Numbered from the stretch's first letter, positions 8,099 through 16,865 are shown. The stretch: 64,000 nt of DNA from Micromonospora vinacea (GCF_015751785.1 NZ_JADOTY010000001.1:3534001-3598000), one strand, 5' to 3'. Program-made: numbers and translations. Notes: generated by a model not told the origin, from the letters alone.

Positions 8099-8108
8099 TC
8101 TCTTAATT

Positions 8109-9449
8109 GTGTCAGCACACTATCAGCTCACCGGTACGACAGCCGTCGAGATTTCGGCCAGCATCGAGTCGGGCATCCGGACCGGCGCTCTGTCACCCGG
8201 GGCCGCCCTGCCGCCCGTGCGGGCTCTCGCCGCCGAGCTGGGCGTCAGCCCCGCCACCGTCGCCCGCGCCTACCAGGAGCTGCGCCAGCGCGGCCTGCTC
8301 GCCACCGCCGGTCGGCACGGCACCCGGGTACGCCCCCGCCCGCCGGTGGCCGCCCGCCGCTCCGCGCTGCGCCCCCCACCGTTGCCCGGCGCCCGAGACC
8401 TGTCCCGGGGTGAACCCGACCCCCGGCTGCTTCCCCCGCTGGGCCCGCACCTGGCGGCGCTCGCCGCCAACGACGGCCCGTCGGTCGGCTACTCCGACGC
8501 CGGAGTGCTGCCCGAACTGGCCGAGGCGGCCCGCACCCGGCTGCGCGCCGACGGAGTACCGGCCGGTGAGCTGACCCTCACCGGCGGTGCGCTGGACGGC
8601 ATCGAACGGCTGCTCGGCGCCCACCTGCGCCCCGGCGACGCGGTGGCGGTCGAGGACCCGGGCTGGGCCAACCTCCTCGACCTGGTCGCCGCGCTGGGGT
8701 TGCGCCCGATCGGCGTACCGGTGGACGACGAGGGCCCACTGGTCGCCGGGGTGGCCGCGGCGCTCGCCGCCGGAGCGCGGGCGCTGATCGTCACCAGCCG
8801 GGCGCAGAATCCGACCGGCGCCGCCGTCTCCGCGGCCCGCGCCGAGGCGCTGCGGACGCTGCTCGCCGGCCGCCCGGACCTGCTGCTGATCGAGGACGAC
8901 CACGCTGCCGAACTGGCCCGCGTACCCCTGCACCCGCTCGCCGGTGCGACAGAGAGTTGGGCCTTCGTCCGTTCGGTGAGCAAGCCCTTCGGCCCGGACC
9001 TGCGGCTGGCGGTGCTGGTCGGCGACGAGACGACTGTGGCTCGGGTGAGTGGCCGTACCCGGGTCGGCGCCGGCTGGGTCTCCACGGTGCTGCAACGCCT
9101 GGTGCTCTCCCTGTGGCGGGACCCGGCGGTCACCGGGCTGGTGGAGCGGGCGGCGCGGAGCTACGAGCAGCGGCGCGAAGGGCTGCTCGCCGCGCTGGCC
9201 GAGCACGGCCTGACCGCACACGGTCGCAGCGGCATCAACGTCTGGTTGCCGGTCGCGGACGAGACCAGCACGGTGACCGCGCTCCGCGACGCCGGCTGGG
9301 CGGTGGCCCCCGGCGCTCTCTACCGGATCGCCGCCCCGCCCGCCCTGCGCATCACCGTCAGCTCCCTGGACCCCACCGACCTGGCCCCCCTGGCGGCGGC
9401 CCTGGCCCAGGCCGAAAACCCACCCCCCTCCCGAGGTTTCCCCACCTGA
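8109..9449 (+). CDS. MocR family regulator (GntR HTH + aminotransferase-like domain)
   Basis: A 446-residue fusion. Residues about 5-75 form a GntR winged helix (SIESGIRTGALSPGAALPPVRALAAELGVSPATVARAYQEL). Residues about 105-440 form a class I aminotransferase fold with the expected ARALIVTSRAQNPTGAAVS, LLIEDDHAAEL and FVRSVSKPFGPDLRLAVL, where the SVSKPFGP lysine is the PLP Schiff-base position. MocR proteins usually regulate a divergent neighbour in response to PLP or an amino compound. GTG 8109 lies just behind a TACAAT box with no Shine-Dalgarno sequence. The neighbour carries a PNPOx-like fold, so a vitamin B6-linked circuit is possible but unproven. Confidence 0.88.
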   Translation: MSAHYQLTGTTAVEISASIESGIRTGALSPGAALPPVRALAAELGVSPATVARAYQELRQRGLLATAGRHGTRVRPRPPVAARRSALRPPPLPGARDLSRGEPDPRLLPPLGPHLAALAANDGPSVGYSDAGVLPELAEAARTRLRADGVPAGELTLTGGALDGIERLLGAHLRPGDAVAVEDPGWANLLDLVAALGLRPIGVPVDDEGPLVAGVAAALAAGARALIVTSRAQNPTGAAVSAARAEALRTLLAGRPDLLLIEDDHAAELARVPLHPLAGATESWAFVRSVSKPFGPDLRLAVLVGDETTVARVSGRTRVGAGWVSTVLQRLVLSLWRDPAVTGLVERAARSYEQRREGLLAALAEHGLTAHGRSGINVWLPVADETSTVTALRDAGWAVAPGALYRIAAPPALRITVSSLDPTDLAPLAAALAQAENPPPSRGFPT

Positions 9450-9513
9450 GCCACTCCATCGGGGGGATTTGGGACGGTCGGGACGGGTATGCGGGCGCCC
9501 GGAGGTGTGGGAC

Positions 9514-9633
9514 ATGGCTACTGGTGGGGCTCGTAAGGGAATCTGGATCGCGATTGCGGTGGCGATCATCATCATCGTCATCGTGCTGATCGCGATCGCG
9601 TCCGGCGGCGACGGGGGCGGTGACGGCTACTGA
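9514..9633 (+). CDS. 39-residue single-pass membrane peptide
   Basis: ATG 9514 is preceded by a strong GGAGGT at 9501-9506 (7-nt spacing). The peptide has a short basic N-terminus (GGARKG), one long hydrophobic helix of about 20 residues rich in Ile/Val/Ala, and a Gly/Asp tail (SGGDGGGDGY). No family is recognised. It lies alone between the MocR gene and udgX. The strong ribosome binding site, the clean membrane-peptide composition and the ATC-rich Ile codons favour a real small gene. Confidence 0.6.
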   Translation: MATGGARKGIWIAIAVAIIIIVIVLIAIASGGDGGGDGY

Positions 9634-9699
9634 CGCGAAGATGCCGGTGCGCCGGGGCGTATCCGGCGGCGAGCATCGAACGGGTATATAACAGTCGGC

Positions 9700-10404
9700 A
9701 TGGCCGAGCAGACCGGGAGCGCTCCGGGCGCCCAGCGGTTCATTCCGCCCGACGCCGACACCATTGACGACCTGCGCACCGCCGCCGGCGGCTGTCGGGG
9801 CTGTGAGCTGTACCGGGACGCCTCGCAGACGGTCTTCGGCCGGGGCGACGAGAGCGCTCGTGTGGTGCTGGTCGGCGAGCAGCCCGGCGACATGGAGGAC
9901 CAGAAGGGGCTGCCCTTCGTCGGTCCGGCCGGTCGCCTGCTGCGCCGCGCGGTCGACGACGCCGGGCTGGACCCCGGTCACCTCTATCTGACGAATGCCG
10001 TAAAGCACTTCCGCTTTGAGCTGCGTGGCAAGCGGCGGATCCACCAGACCCCGGACCAGGCGCACATCACCGCCTGCCGGCCGTGGTTGGTCGCGGAGTT
10101 CGCCCGGCTGCGTCCGGAGATCGTGGTGGTGCTCGGCGCGACCGCCGCCAAGGCGCTGCTCGGCCCGTCCTTCCGGGTCACCCGGCAGCGGGGCGAGTTG
10201 CTGCCCTGGCCGGAGTCGGCGCAGCACCCCGCGGACTTCGAGCAGGTGCCGGTGGACAACGCCGGAAAGCGGGCCGACGCCCCGCAGGCTCGGCTGCTGG
10301 CCACCATCCACCCGTCCGCCGTGCTGCGGGCCGATGACCAGGACAAGGCGTACGAGGGGCTGGTCGCCGACCTCACCGTCGTCACCCGCGCCCTGCCCGG
10401 CTGA
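9700..10404 (+). CDS. udgX: UdgX-type uracil-DNA binding protein
   Basis: Family 4-like uracil-DNA glycosylase relative, 234 residues. UdgX excises uracil but stays covalently bound to the DNA through the His of its KRRIH loop. Here K111-R-R-I-H115 is intact. Other motifs are GEQPGDMEDQKGLPFVGPAG (motif A region), C32 and C35 near the N-terminus as iron-sulfur cluster ligands with C126 as a likely third, and LLATIHPSAVLR (motif B). A TATATAAC AT-rich -10-like run lies 7 nt upstream of ATG 9700 and there is no ribosome binding site, so a leaderless mRNA is likely. It is monocistronic. Confidence 0.88.
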   Translation: MAEQTGSAPGAQRFIPPDADTIDDLRTAAGGCRGCELYRDASQTVFGRGDESARVVLVGEQPGDMEDQKGLPFVGPAGRLLRRAVDDAGLDPGHLYLTNAVKHFRFELRGKRRIHQTPDQAHITACRPWLVAEFARLRPEIVVVLGATAAKALLGPSFRVTRQRGELLPWPESAQHPADFEQVPVDNAGKRADAPQARLLATIHPSAVLRADDQDKAYEGLVADLTVVTRALPG

Positions 10405-10612
10405 CCGGCGACCGCAAGCCGCCCTGCCCGGAGCGGGCGAAACGCCGCCGGCCCGCCCGGAGCCGGCGAAACGCGGTCGCCCCGTCCCGGGTTGGCGGAA
10501 AGTGCCACGCGGGTCGCGCGGCGAGGCGATACCCGCCGGAAACGGCAATGCGTGAACCGCGTAACAGATCCTCTGCAGACTCATGCGAGTCGATCTTGTA
10601 GGGGAGGCCGTT

Positions 10613-12217
10613 ATGAGCGATCAGACGCAGTCGATGGTCAGCCGGCGTGGGTTTCTGCGTACTGTCGGAATCAGCGGTGGTGCCGGAGCGATGCTCGCCA
10701 CCATGGGCGCCATGGGGCTGGCCCCCAGCGCGGCGGCGTCGGTTACCCCGGCCTTCCGGCCGCCGGAGCGGTCCGACTTCACTCTCACCGGACGGTCGGG
10801 CGCGAGTGTGGTCGTGCTCGGCGGCGGCATCGCCGGGCTCACCACGGCGTACGAGTTGGGCAAGGCGGGCTACCACTGCACGATCCTGGAGGCGCGGCAC
10901 CGCGTCGGTGGGCGGAACCTGACCATTCGGGGCGGCGACGTCGAGACCGACCTCGACGGACGCACCCAGCGGGCCAGCTTTTCCGACGGGGTCTACTTCA
11001 ACGCCGGGCCGGGCCGCATCGCACAGTGGATGGTCACGATGGACTACTGCCGGGAACTGGGCGTACCCATCGAGGTCTTCACCAATCAGAACGCCGACGC
11101 CTGGATCTACAACGAGTCCGCCGGGATGACCGAGCCGGTGCGGTACCGCACCGCCAAGGCCGACGTGTACGGCTACGTCTCGGAACTGCTCGCCAAGGCC
11201 ACCGACCAGGGCGCTCTGGACGCCCGGCTCACCACCGAGGACCGTGACCGGCTGCTGTCGTTCCTGCAGAGCTTCGGCGCGATCGGCGGACGGACCAGCG
11301 ACTGGGCCTACACCGGGACGAACCGTCGCGGCTACCTCGCCTACCCGGGGGCGGGCAACGACGTGGGGAGCCCACTCGGTACGCCACCGGCACTCTCCGA
11401 CGTGTTCGCCAGCAACATCGGCCGGTACTTCTCCTTCGAGTTCGGCTACGACCAGGCCATGCTGATGTTCCAGCCGGTCGGCGGGATGGACCAGATCCCC
11501 CGAGCCCTGGCCCGCGCGGTGGGCCCGCACCGGATCCGACTCAACGCCGAGGTCACCGGGGTGACCGACCGGGGCAGTCGGGTCGAGGTGACCTACCGGC
11601 AGGGCGGTCGGCAGTCGCAGATCACCGCCGACTACTGCGTGGCGGCGCTACCGCCACACCTGATGGCCCGCGTACCGCACAATCTCGGCACGGCGGTGAC
11701 CGCGGCCCTGGCCGACTTCCCGGTCACCGCCTCCGGAAAGATCGGCCTGGAGTACCGCAGCCGCTGGTGGGAGACCGATCAGCGGATCTACGGCGGTATC
11801 ACCGAGACCGACCTGGACCTGTCGCACATCTGGTATCCGTCCTACGGCTTCCACGGCAAGCGCGGCCTGGTCGTCGGCTACTACAACACCGGGGCGAACG
11901 CCAGGGCGTACAGCGGGCTCACGCCGGAGCAGCGCAGCGAGCGCGCGATCAGCCAGGGTGTGAAGATCCACGGTGACAAGTACCGCAGTGAGCTGGTCAC
12001 CTCGTACTCCCACGCCTGGGACCGGACCCGCTACATCGAGGGCGCCTGGACGTCTCCCCGGTACGGCACGGCCGGCTACAACCTGCTGCTCCAGCCGGCC
12101 GGGCGGGTCTACTTCGCCGGGGACTGGCTCAGCCACGAGGTGGCCTGGCAGCACGGCGCGTTCGTCGCGGCGCGTTCGGCGGTCTCCGCGCTGCACCAGC
12201 GGGTGATGGCGGGCTGA
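10613..12217 (+). CDS. Tat-exported flavin monoamine/L-amino acid oxidase
   Basis: FAD-dependent amine oxidase family protein of 534 residues. The N-terminus carries a twin-arginine signal (SRRGFLRTVG) followed by an Ala-rich hydrophobic stretch and a likely cleavage after ASAAA, so the folded flavoprotein is exported. The dinucleotide-binding motif VVVLGGGIAGLTTAYELG is at about residues 63-80, then GGRN. C-terminal FAD contacts are seen in GRVYFAGDWLSHEVAWQHGA. ATG 10613 is chosen for its GGGGAGG site 5-8 nt upstream; an upstream in-frame ATG at 10583 has none. The likely reaction is oxidative deamination giving H2O2 and ammonia. Substrate (L-amino acid or other amine) is not determined. 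Confidence 0.85.
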   Translation: MSDQTQSMVSRRGFLRTVGISGGAGAMLATMGAMGLAPSAAASVTPAFRPPERSDFTLTGRSGASVVVLGGGIAGLTTAYELGKAGYHCTILEARHRVGGRNLTIRGGDVETDLDGRTQRASFSDGVYFNAGPGRIAQWMVTMDYCRELGVPIEVFTNQNADAWIYNESAGMTEPVRYRTAKADVYGYVSELLAKATDQGALDARLTTEDRDRLLSFLQSFGAIGGRTSDWAYTGTNRRGYLAYPGAGNDVGSPLGTPPALSDVFASNIGRYFSFEFGYDQAMLMFQPVGGMDQIPRALARAVGPHRIRLNAEVTGVTDRGSRVEVTYRQGGRQSQITADYCVAALPPHLMARVPHNLGTAVTAALADFPVTASGKIGLEYRSRWWETDQRIYGGITETDLDLSHIWYPSYGFHGKRGLVVGYYNTGANARAYSGLTPEQRSERAISQGVKIHGDKYRSELVTSYSHAWDRTRYIEGAWTSPRYGTAGYNLLLQPAGRVYFAGDWLSHEVAWQHGAFVAARSAVSALHQRVMAG

Positions 12218-12241
12218 CCGACCCAGCCGTGCGCCGGCCAG

Positions 12242-12289
12242 ATCTTGGACAGTTTCCGTTCGCCCGCGGAACGGGGACTGTCCAAGATT
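12242..12289. repeat. intergenic inverted repeat with GATC-type tip
   Basis: Arms ATCTTGGACAGTTTCCGTT and AACGGGGACTGTCCAAGAT (19 nt, G-U tolerant) around a 10-nt loop, 25 nt after the amine oxidase stop. It could terminate that gene. The arm style is shared with several other hairpins in this window. Confidence 0.65.
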
Positions 12290-12324
12290 GACGGTGCGTC
12301 GCGGATCGAGCGAGTGGGTAACGG

Positions 12325-12924
12325 GTGTCGATGGAGGTTGACAACGAGGAGCGTCGTGCGGGTGCGCCCTCTGTGGCCGCCGGGCGTCGCGGGAGAGGGA
12401 AGCGGCTCCTCGAGCGGGCGACCGGATTGCAACTCATGGCCGTCTACTGGGTTCCGATGACGGTGTTCATCGGGCTGCCGGTGCGCTGGCTCTTCGACCG
12501 ACAGGAATCACTGGTCGAAGCCGTGCTGCGCGCCGCTCTGAACACCGTCTGGATCGGCCACTCGATCTATCTGGGGCAGCGCGTTGTGGGCGAGGCCCGG
12601 CAGGATCCCGAAGGGCATGCGCTGCGCCGGGCAGTGCGTACCGGCACCGTGCCCGAGGACGCCGCGGCGCGGGCCGCGCTGCCCCGCTACGTGGCAGGGC
12701 AGCGGCGCGCCACCTGGGCGGCGCTGCTGGCCATTCTGGGCATCTGCCTCGGGCTGGTCCTGCTCGCTCTGCTCGCCGCCGACAACGAGGGCTTCGCGGT
12801 GATCTTCGGCGTGGTCGCCGCCGCCAGTGTGGCCGTCGCCGCGCGCACCCTGACCCGGATCCGTCGGCTGGCATCCCTGCTGGCCGCGCCCAACCCACCG
12901 GAAACACCACTATCGCGAGGGTGA
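12325..12924 (+). CDS. hypothetical membrane protein
   Basis: A 199-residue protein I do not recognise. A basic N-terminus (RRGRGKRLLER) precedes hydrophobic segments at about residues 38-55 (LMAVYWVPMTVFIGLPV), 67-85, 130-152 (AALLAILGICLGLVLLALLAA) and 155-172. A cytoplasmic-looking polar loop lies at about 88-128. GTG 12325 and ATG 12331 are both possible starts; neither has a strong ribosome binding site. It is monocistronic between an inverted repeat and an MFS gene. Confidence 0.6.
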   Translation: MSMEVDNEERRAGAPSVAAGRRGRGKRLLERATGLQLMAVYWVPMTVFIGLPVRWLFDRQESLVEAVLRAALNTVWIGHSIYLGQRVVGEARQDPEGHALRRAVRTGTVPEDAAARAALPRYVAGQRRATWAALLAILGICLGLVLLALLAADNEGFAVIFGVVAAASVAVAARTLTRIRRLASLLAAPNPPETPLSRG

Positions 12925-13105
12925 GGGCGGCGCGGCTGCCCGCCGTGATCTTGCTGAACACGTCCTTGGCGGCGACCAACAGCGCCGTTCACCGGGGCAC
13001 ACAGGGGTGGGTCGTGCCGGGAGCGACCCCGTTCCGGCAAAACCCACTGCCGCTGGTCGGTGCGGGTGCGCGAGGATGAGTCACCCCCTTCCGACAGGAG
13101 CGCCG

Positions 13106-14494
13106 ATGGCGACCGACCTGACCGCGCCGCGTACCGCCGCCCGACCCGACGTCGCGTCGATCCAGCGGCGAACCCTGCGGCTGCTCTTCACCACCCAGAT
13201 CATCGGCGGGATCGGCGTGACCATCGGCATCGCCGTGGGCGCGCTGCTCGCGGCCCGGATCGCCGGGACCGCGGTGGCCGGTGTCGCGCAGAGCGCCGGG
13301 GTGGTCGGTGCCGCGCTGCTCGCCGTCCCGGTCACCCGGATCATGGCGCGGCACGGTCGCCGGCCGGGCCTGGTGCTGGCGTACGCGGTCGGCGCCGTCG
13401 GCGGCCTGCTGGTGGTGCTGGCCGCAGCCACCCGCTGGGTGCCGCTGCTCTTCGTCGGCATGTTGCTCTTCGGCGGGGGCACCGCCGCGAACCTGCAGGC
13501 CCGCTACACGGCGGTGGATCTCGCCGAGCCGGCCCGCCGGGGGCGGCAGCTCTCCCTGATCGTCTGGGCCACCACCATCGGTGCGGTGGCCGCGCCGAAC
13601 TTCGCCGCGCTGGCCGATCGGGTCACCACCGGCTGGGGGCTGCCCCCGCTGGCCGGCCCGTTCGCGTTCAGCGCGGCGGCGTTCGTGCTGGCTGCCGTCG
13701 TACTCCTCGGGTTGCTCCGGCCCGACCCGCTGCTCACCGCGCGGCGGCTCGCGGCCGCCGAGGCGCCGGCAGCCGATCTGCCGTCGGTCACCGACGCGAC
13801 GGCGACCGCGGTGGCGGCCGGGGCGCCAGCGGCCGGCGGTGCGACCCCGGCCGCCGCGCCGGTCAAGGAGCGCGCGCCGCGCGGCGCCGGGATGCGTGCG
13901 GCCTGGTCGGTGGTACGCGGACAGCCCGCCGCCCGACTCGGCATCGCCGCCGTGGCGGTGGGTCACCTGGTGATGGTGGCGGTGATGGCGATGACTCCGG
14001 TCCGGCTCGGTGAGTCGCACGCCGACGCCGACGTGTTGCGGCTGGTCGGCATCGTGCTGAGCCTGCACATCGCCGGCATGTACGCGTTCTCCCCGGTGGT
14101 CGGTTGGCTCACCGACCGGCTCGGTCGACGGGCGGTGATCCTCGGTGGGGTCGGGCTGCTGCTGGCCGCCTGCGCGGTCGCCGGAACCGCCGGGCACCAC
14201 ACGCCTCGGCTCTCGGTCGGTCTGGTCCTGCTCGGGTTGGGCTGGTCGGGGACGATGGTGGCCGGCTCGACCCTGCTGTCGGAGTCGGTGTCGGCCGCTG
14301 TGCGGCCGAGCGTCCAGGGGCTGTCCGATCTGATCATGGGACTGGCCGGTGCCGGGGCCGCCGTGGTCAGCGGGTTTGTCATGCAGTTCGCCGGTTATCC
14401 CGTGCTCACCCTGCTCGCGGCGGTCGCGGCGGCGCCCCTGGTGGCGCTAGCGTTGCGCCCGGTGCCGACCGGGGTACCGGACGAGGAGGGCTGA
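13106..14494 (+). CDS. MFS transporter
   Basis: Major facilitator superfamily permease of 462 residues with about 12 hydrophobic segments. The N-terminal half begins LRLLFTTQIIGGIGVTIGIAVGALL; the loop 2-3 signature is degenerate (ARHGRRPGLVLAY), while the C-terminal half has a clear GWLTDRLGRRAVILGG. An Ala/Pro-rich hydrophilic loop at about 215-270 separates the halves. ATG 13106 follows AGGAG at 5-nt spacing. The DUF3046 gene starts 5 nt after its stop. Probably a drug or metabolite exporter; substrate unknown. Confidence 0.8.
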   Translation: MATDLTAPRTAARPDVASIQRRTLRLLFTTQIIGGIGVTIGIAVGALLAARIAGTAVAGVAQSAGVVGAALLAVPVTRIMARHGRRPGLVLAYAVGAVGGLLVVLAAATRWVPLLFVGMLLFGGGTAANLQARYTAVDLAEPARRGRQLSLIVWATTIGAVAAPNFAALADRVTTGWGLPPLAGPFAFSAAAFVLAAVVLLGLLRPDPLLTARRLAAAEAPAADLPSVTDATATAVAAGAPAAGGATPAAAPVKERAPRGAGMRAAWSVVRGQPAARLGIAAVAVGHLVMVAVMAMTPVRLGESHADADVLRLVGIVLSLHIAGMYAFSPVVGWLTDRLGRRAVILGGVGLLLAACAVAGTAGHHTPRLSVGLVLLGLGWSGTMVAGSTLLSESVSAAVRPSVQGLSDLIMGLAGAGAAVVSGFVMQFAGYPVLTLLAAVAAAPLVALALRPVPTGVPDEEG

Positions 14495-14499
14495 TCACT

Positions 14500-14700
14500 G
14501 TGCGGCTGACCGACTTCTGGACGCGGCTGGACGAGGCGTTCGGGCCCGGCTACGCGGCCAGCATCGCCCGAGATCAGGTGCTGTCCCAGCTCGGCGGGCG
14601 GACCATCGAGCAGGCCCTGGCGTCGGGGGAGCAGACGCACGTGGTGTGGCGGGCGGTCTGCGCCGCGTACCCCGACCGAGTGCCTGCTCGACTACGCTGA
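14500..14700 (+). CDS. DUF3046 family small protein
   Basis: A 66-residue soluble protein of the actinobacterial DUF3046 family (VRLTDFWTRLDEAFG; YAASIARDQVLSQLGGRTIEQAL; VVWRAVCAAY). The family is characteristically encoded just upstream of recA-recX in actinobacteria, and the same context is found here. GTG 14500 follows GAGGAGG at about 10-nt spacing. No function is established. Confidence 0.85.
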   Translation: MRLTDFWTRLDEAFGPGYAASIARDQVLSQLGGRTIEQALASGEQTHVVWRAVCAAYPDRVPARLR

Positions 14701-14737
14701 GCAGCCTTTTCGCCGGTTCCGCGTGTCGCTTGTCGAG

Positions 14738-14753
14738 TCGTACACCTGTTCGG
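14738..14753. promoter_or_regulatory. LexA (SOS) box upstream of recA
   Basis: TCGTACACCTGTTCGG fits the actinobacterial LexA operator TCGNAC-N4-GTTCG. It lies between a TTGTCG -35-like hexamer (14730-14735) and a TATTGT -10-like hexamer (14755-14760), so LexA would repress this promoter. lexA itself lies at 51622-52407 with two similar boxes. Confidence 0.8.
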
Positions 14754-14808
14754 CTATTGTCCACAGCGGGGTGCTCGTCCACAGCTCGCGGCCCGTCGGC
14801 TGGTTTTC

Positions 14809-14830
14809 TGTCGGACCTAGCGCCTAGCGT
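14809..14830 (+). promoter_or_regulatory. RecA-NDp / PafBC-type promoter of recA
   Basis: TGTCGGAC-N8-TAGCGT matches the mycobacterial RecA-independent DNA damage promoter motif (tTGTCRgtg-N8-TAnnnT), which is bound by PafBC. The predicted start lies at about 14837, 52 nt downstream of the LexA-controlled -35. recA would thus have two damage-responsive promoters. Confidence 0.6.
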
Positions 14831-14884
14831 GTCCGCGTGACGCGAAGCTCAGCAAAGACGCCGGCGAAGGCAGGGGTGGCAACC

Positions 14885-15931
14885 ATGGCAGCAGGGCCTG
14901 ACCGGGAGAAGGCACTCGACCTTGCTCTCGCTCAGATTGACAAGCAATTCGGCAAGGGCTCGGTGATGCGGCTGGGTGACCGGCCGGTCGTCCAGACCGC
15001 AATCATTCCGACCGGCTCCATCGCGCTCGACGTGGCCCTCGGCATTGGCGGCCTGCCCCGTGGCCGGGTGGTCGAGATCTACGGTCCCGAGTCCAGCGGT
15101 AAGACCACTGTGGCACTGCACGCGGTGGCCAACGCCCAGCGCAACGGCGGCATCGCCGCCTTCATCGACGCCGAGCACGCGCTCGACCCGGAGTACGCGA
15201 AGGCCCTCGGCGTCGACACTGACGCGATGCTGGTCTCCCAGCCGGACACCGGCGAGCAGGCGCTGGAGATCGCGGACATGCTGATCCGCTCCGGCGCTCT
15301 GGACATCATCGTGATCGACTCGGTGGCGGCCCTGGTGCCGCGCGCCGAGATCGAGGGCGAGATGGGCGACAGCCACGTGGGCCTCCAGGCCCGGCTGATG
15401 AGCCAGGCGCTGCGGAAGATCACCGGTGTGCTCAGCAACACCGGCACCACGGCGATCTTCATCAACCAGCTGCGGGAAAAGATCGGCGTCATGTTCGGCA
15501 GCCCGGAGACCACCACCGGTGGTCGGGCGCTGAAGTTCTACGCCTCGGTCCGGCTCGACGTGCGACGCATCGAGAGCCTCAAGGACGGCACCGACGTGGT
15601 CGGTAACCGCACCCGGGTCAAGGTCGTGAAGAACAAGGTCGCCGCGCCGTTCAAGCAGGCCGAGTTCGACATCATGTACGGCAAGGGCATCTCCCGCGAG
15701 GGCTCGCTGATCGACGTCGGCGTGGAGCAGGCGATCATCCGCAAGTCCGGAGCGTGGTACACGTACGACGGCGACCAGCTCGGCCAGGGCAAGGAGAAGG
15801 CCCGGGAGTTCCTGAAGGAAAACCCGGACGTGGCCGCCGAGATCGAGAAGAAGATCCTGGAGAAGCTCGGCGTCGGGGTCGGCGCGGGTGACGCCGCCGG
15901 TGGCCCGGAGCTGCCGCCGGTCGACTTCTGA
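14885..15931 (+). CDS. recA: RecA recombinase
   Basis: Complete RecA, 348 residues: homologous strand exchange and co-protease for LexA. Walker [10 protein letters not shown], the [13 protein letters not shown] segment, Walker B-like [12 protein letters not shown], loop L1/L2 regions ([39 protein letters not shown]) and [15 protein letters not shown] are all present. ATG 14885 with AGGGGTGG upstream gives the usual [15 protein letters not shown] start. A GTG at 14837 extends the frame by 16 residues ([16 protein letters not shown]) and lies exactly where the PafBC-type promoter would start a transcript. recX follows after 14 nt. Confidence 0.97.
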   Translation: MAAGPDREKALDLALAQIDKQFGKGSVMRLGDRPVVQTAIIPTGSIALDVALGIGGLPRGRVVEIYGPESSGKTTVALHAVANAQRNGGIAAFIDAEHALDPEYAKALGVDTDAMLVSQPDTGEQALEIADMLIRSGALDIIVIDSVAALVPRAEIEGEMGDSHVGLQARLMSQALRKITGVLSNTGTTAIFINQLREKIGVMFGSPETTTGGRALKFYASVRLDVRRIESLKDGTDVVGNRTRVKVVKNKVAAPFKQAEFDIMYGKGISREGSLIDVGVEQAIIRKSGAWYTYDGDQLGQGKEKAREFLKENPDVAAEIEKKILEKLGVGVGAGDAAGGPELPPVDF

Positions 15932-15945
15932 CCGGTCGCTGACCC

Positions 15946-16644
15946 ATGGCAGGACGACGCGCTCGTACGGGGCGGGGCTGGGATGCCAGTCCGCCTCGTA
16001 CGGGCGACGCCACCGATCCGCCCCGCCCTCGGCGAGGCCGCCGGGGTCGGTCCGAGGAGACCGACACCGTCGAGTCTCCGGCGCCCCCACGCGACGAGTC
16101 CGAGGTGGCCCGCGAGATCTGCCTGCGCCAGCTTGCCGTCCGGCCCCGCACCCGGGCCGAGTTGGCCGGGGCGTTGGCCAAGCGGGGCATCTCCGAGGAG
16201 GTCTCGGCCGAGGTGCTCGACCGGTACGACGAGGTCGGCATCATCGACGACGCCGCGTTCGCCCGGGCCTGGGTGTCCAGCCGGCACGCCGGGCGCGGCC
16301 TCGCTCGCCGGGCGCTCGCCAACGAGTTGCGCCGCAAGGGCGTGGACGGCGAGGTGGCCACCGAGGCGCTGGATGAGCTGGACGAGGAGACCGAGGCGGA
16401 CACCGCCCGAAGTCTCGTGGAGCGCAAGCTACGCACCGCCCGAGGCGAGCCGGACGCGGTCTTCCGCCGACTGGTGGGCATGTTGGCCCGCAAGGGCTAC
16501 CCGCCTGGTGTGGCCATCCGGGCGGTGAAGGACGCGCTCGCCGCGCAGAGCGCCGAGGCAGCCGAGTTCGCCGAGCAGATCGACGCCGACGCGCTCGCCG
16601 AGGCCGAGGGCGAGTTGGAGCGCGACAACCGTCTGCTCGACTGA
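15946..16644 (+). CDS. recX: RecX regulatory protein
   Basis: RecX modulates RecA filaments and is co-transcribed with recA (14-nt gap). 232 residues. A basic disordered N-terminal stretch of about 50 residues (RARTGRGW; RPRRGRRGRSEE) precedes the helical RecX repeats, recognisable by REICLRQLAVRPRTRAELAG, YDEVGIIDDAAFARAWVSSR and RALANELRRKGVD. The N-terminal extension is typical of actinobacterial RecX. ATG 15946 is the first start in frame. Confidence 0.92.
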   Translation: MAGRRARTGRGWDASPPRTGDATDPPRPRRGRRGRSEETDTVESPAPPRDESEVAREICLRQLAVRPRTRAELAGALAKRGISEEVSAEVLDRYDEVGIIDDAAFARAWVSSRHAGRGLARRALANELRRKGVDGEVATEALDELDEETEADTARSLVERKLRTARGEPDAVFRRLVGMLARKGYPPGVAIRAVKDALAAQSAEAAEFAEQIDADALAEAEGELERDNRLLD

Positions 16645-16771
16645 GCGCGCGCGATAGGTGTGTCGCCTCGATGCTGAGGGCCGCCCGTCGGGGGGAGCAT
16701 CGGCGCCCGCCGAGCGACCGGCGCCAAGATCGTGCTCGGTACCGGAAGTCAACAACCGGCGTTGCCTCGCC

Positions 16772-16840
16772 GATCATGGAGTTGTGGTGGGCAACCAAAC
16801 GCCCGTAAAGCACTAATCCGGGCACCACAACTCCATGATC
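16772..16840. repeat. long intergenic inverted repeat, family A copy 2
   Basis: Perfect 18-nt arms GATCATGGAGTTGTGGTG (16772-16789) and its complement (16823-16840) around a 33-nt loop. The arm sequence and loop length match those at 6067-6145, while the loop sequence differs. It is located about 130 nt after recX. Confidence 0.8.
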
Positions 16841-16865
16841 CTCGACCTCGCGCCGCCGCTGCTCC

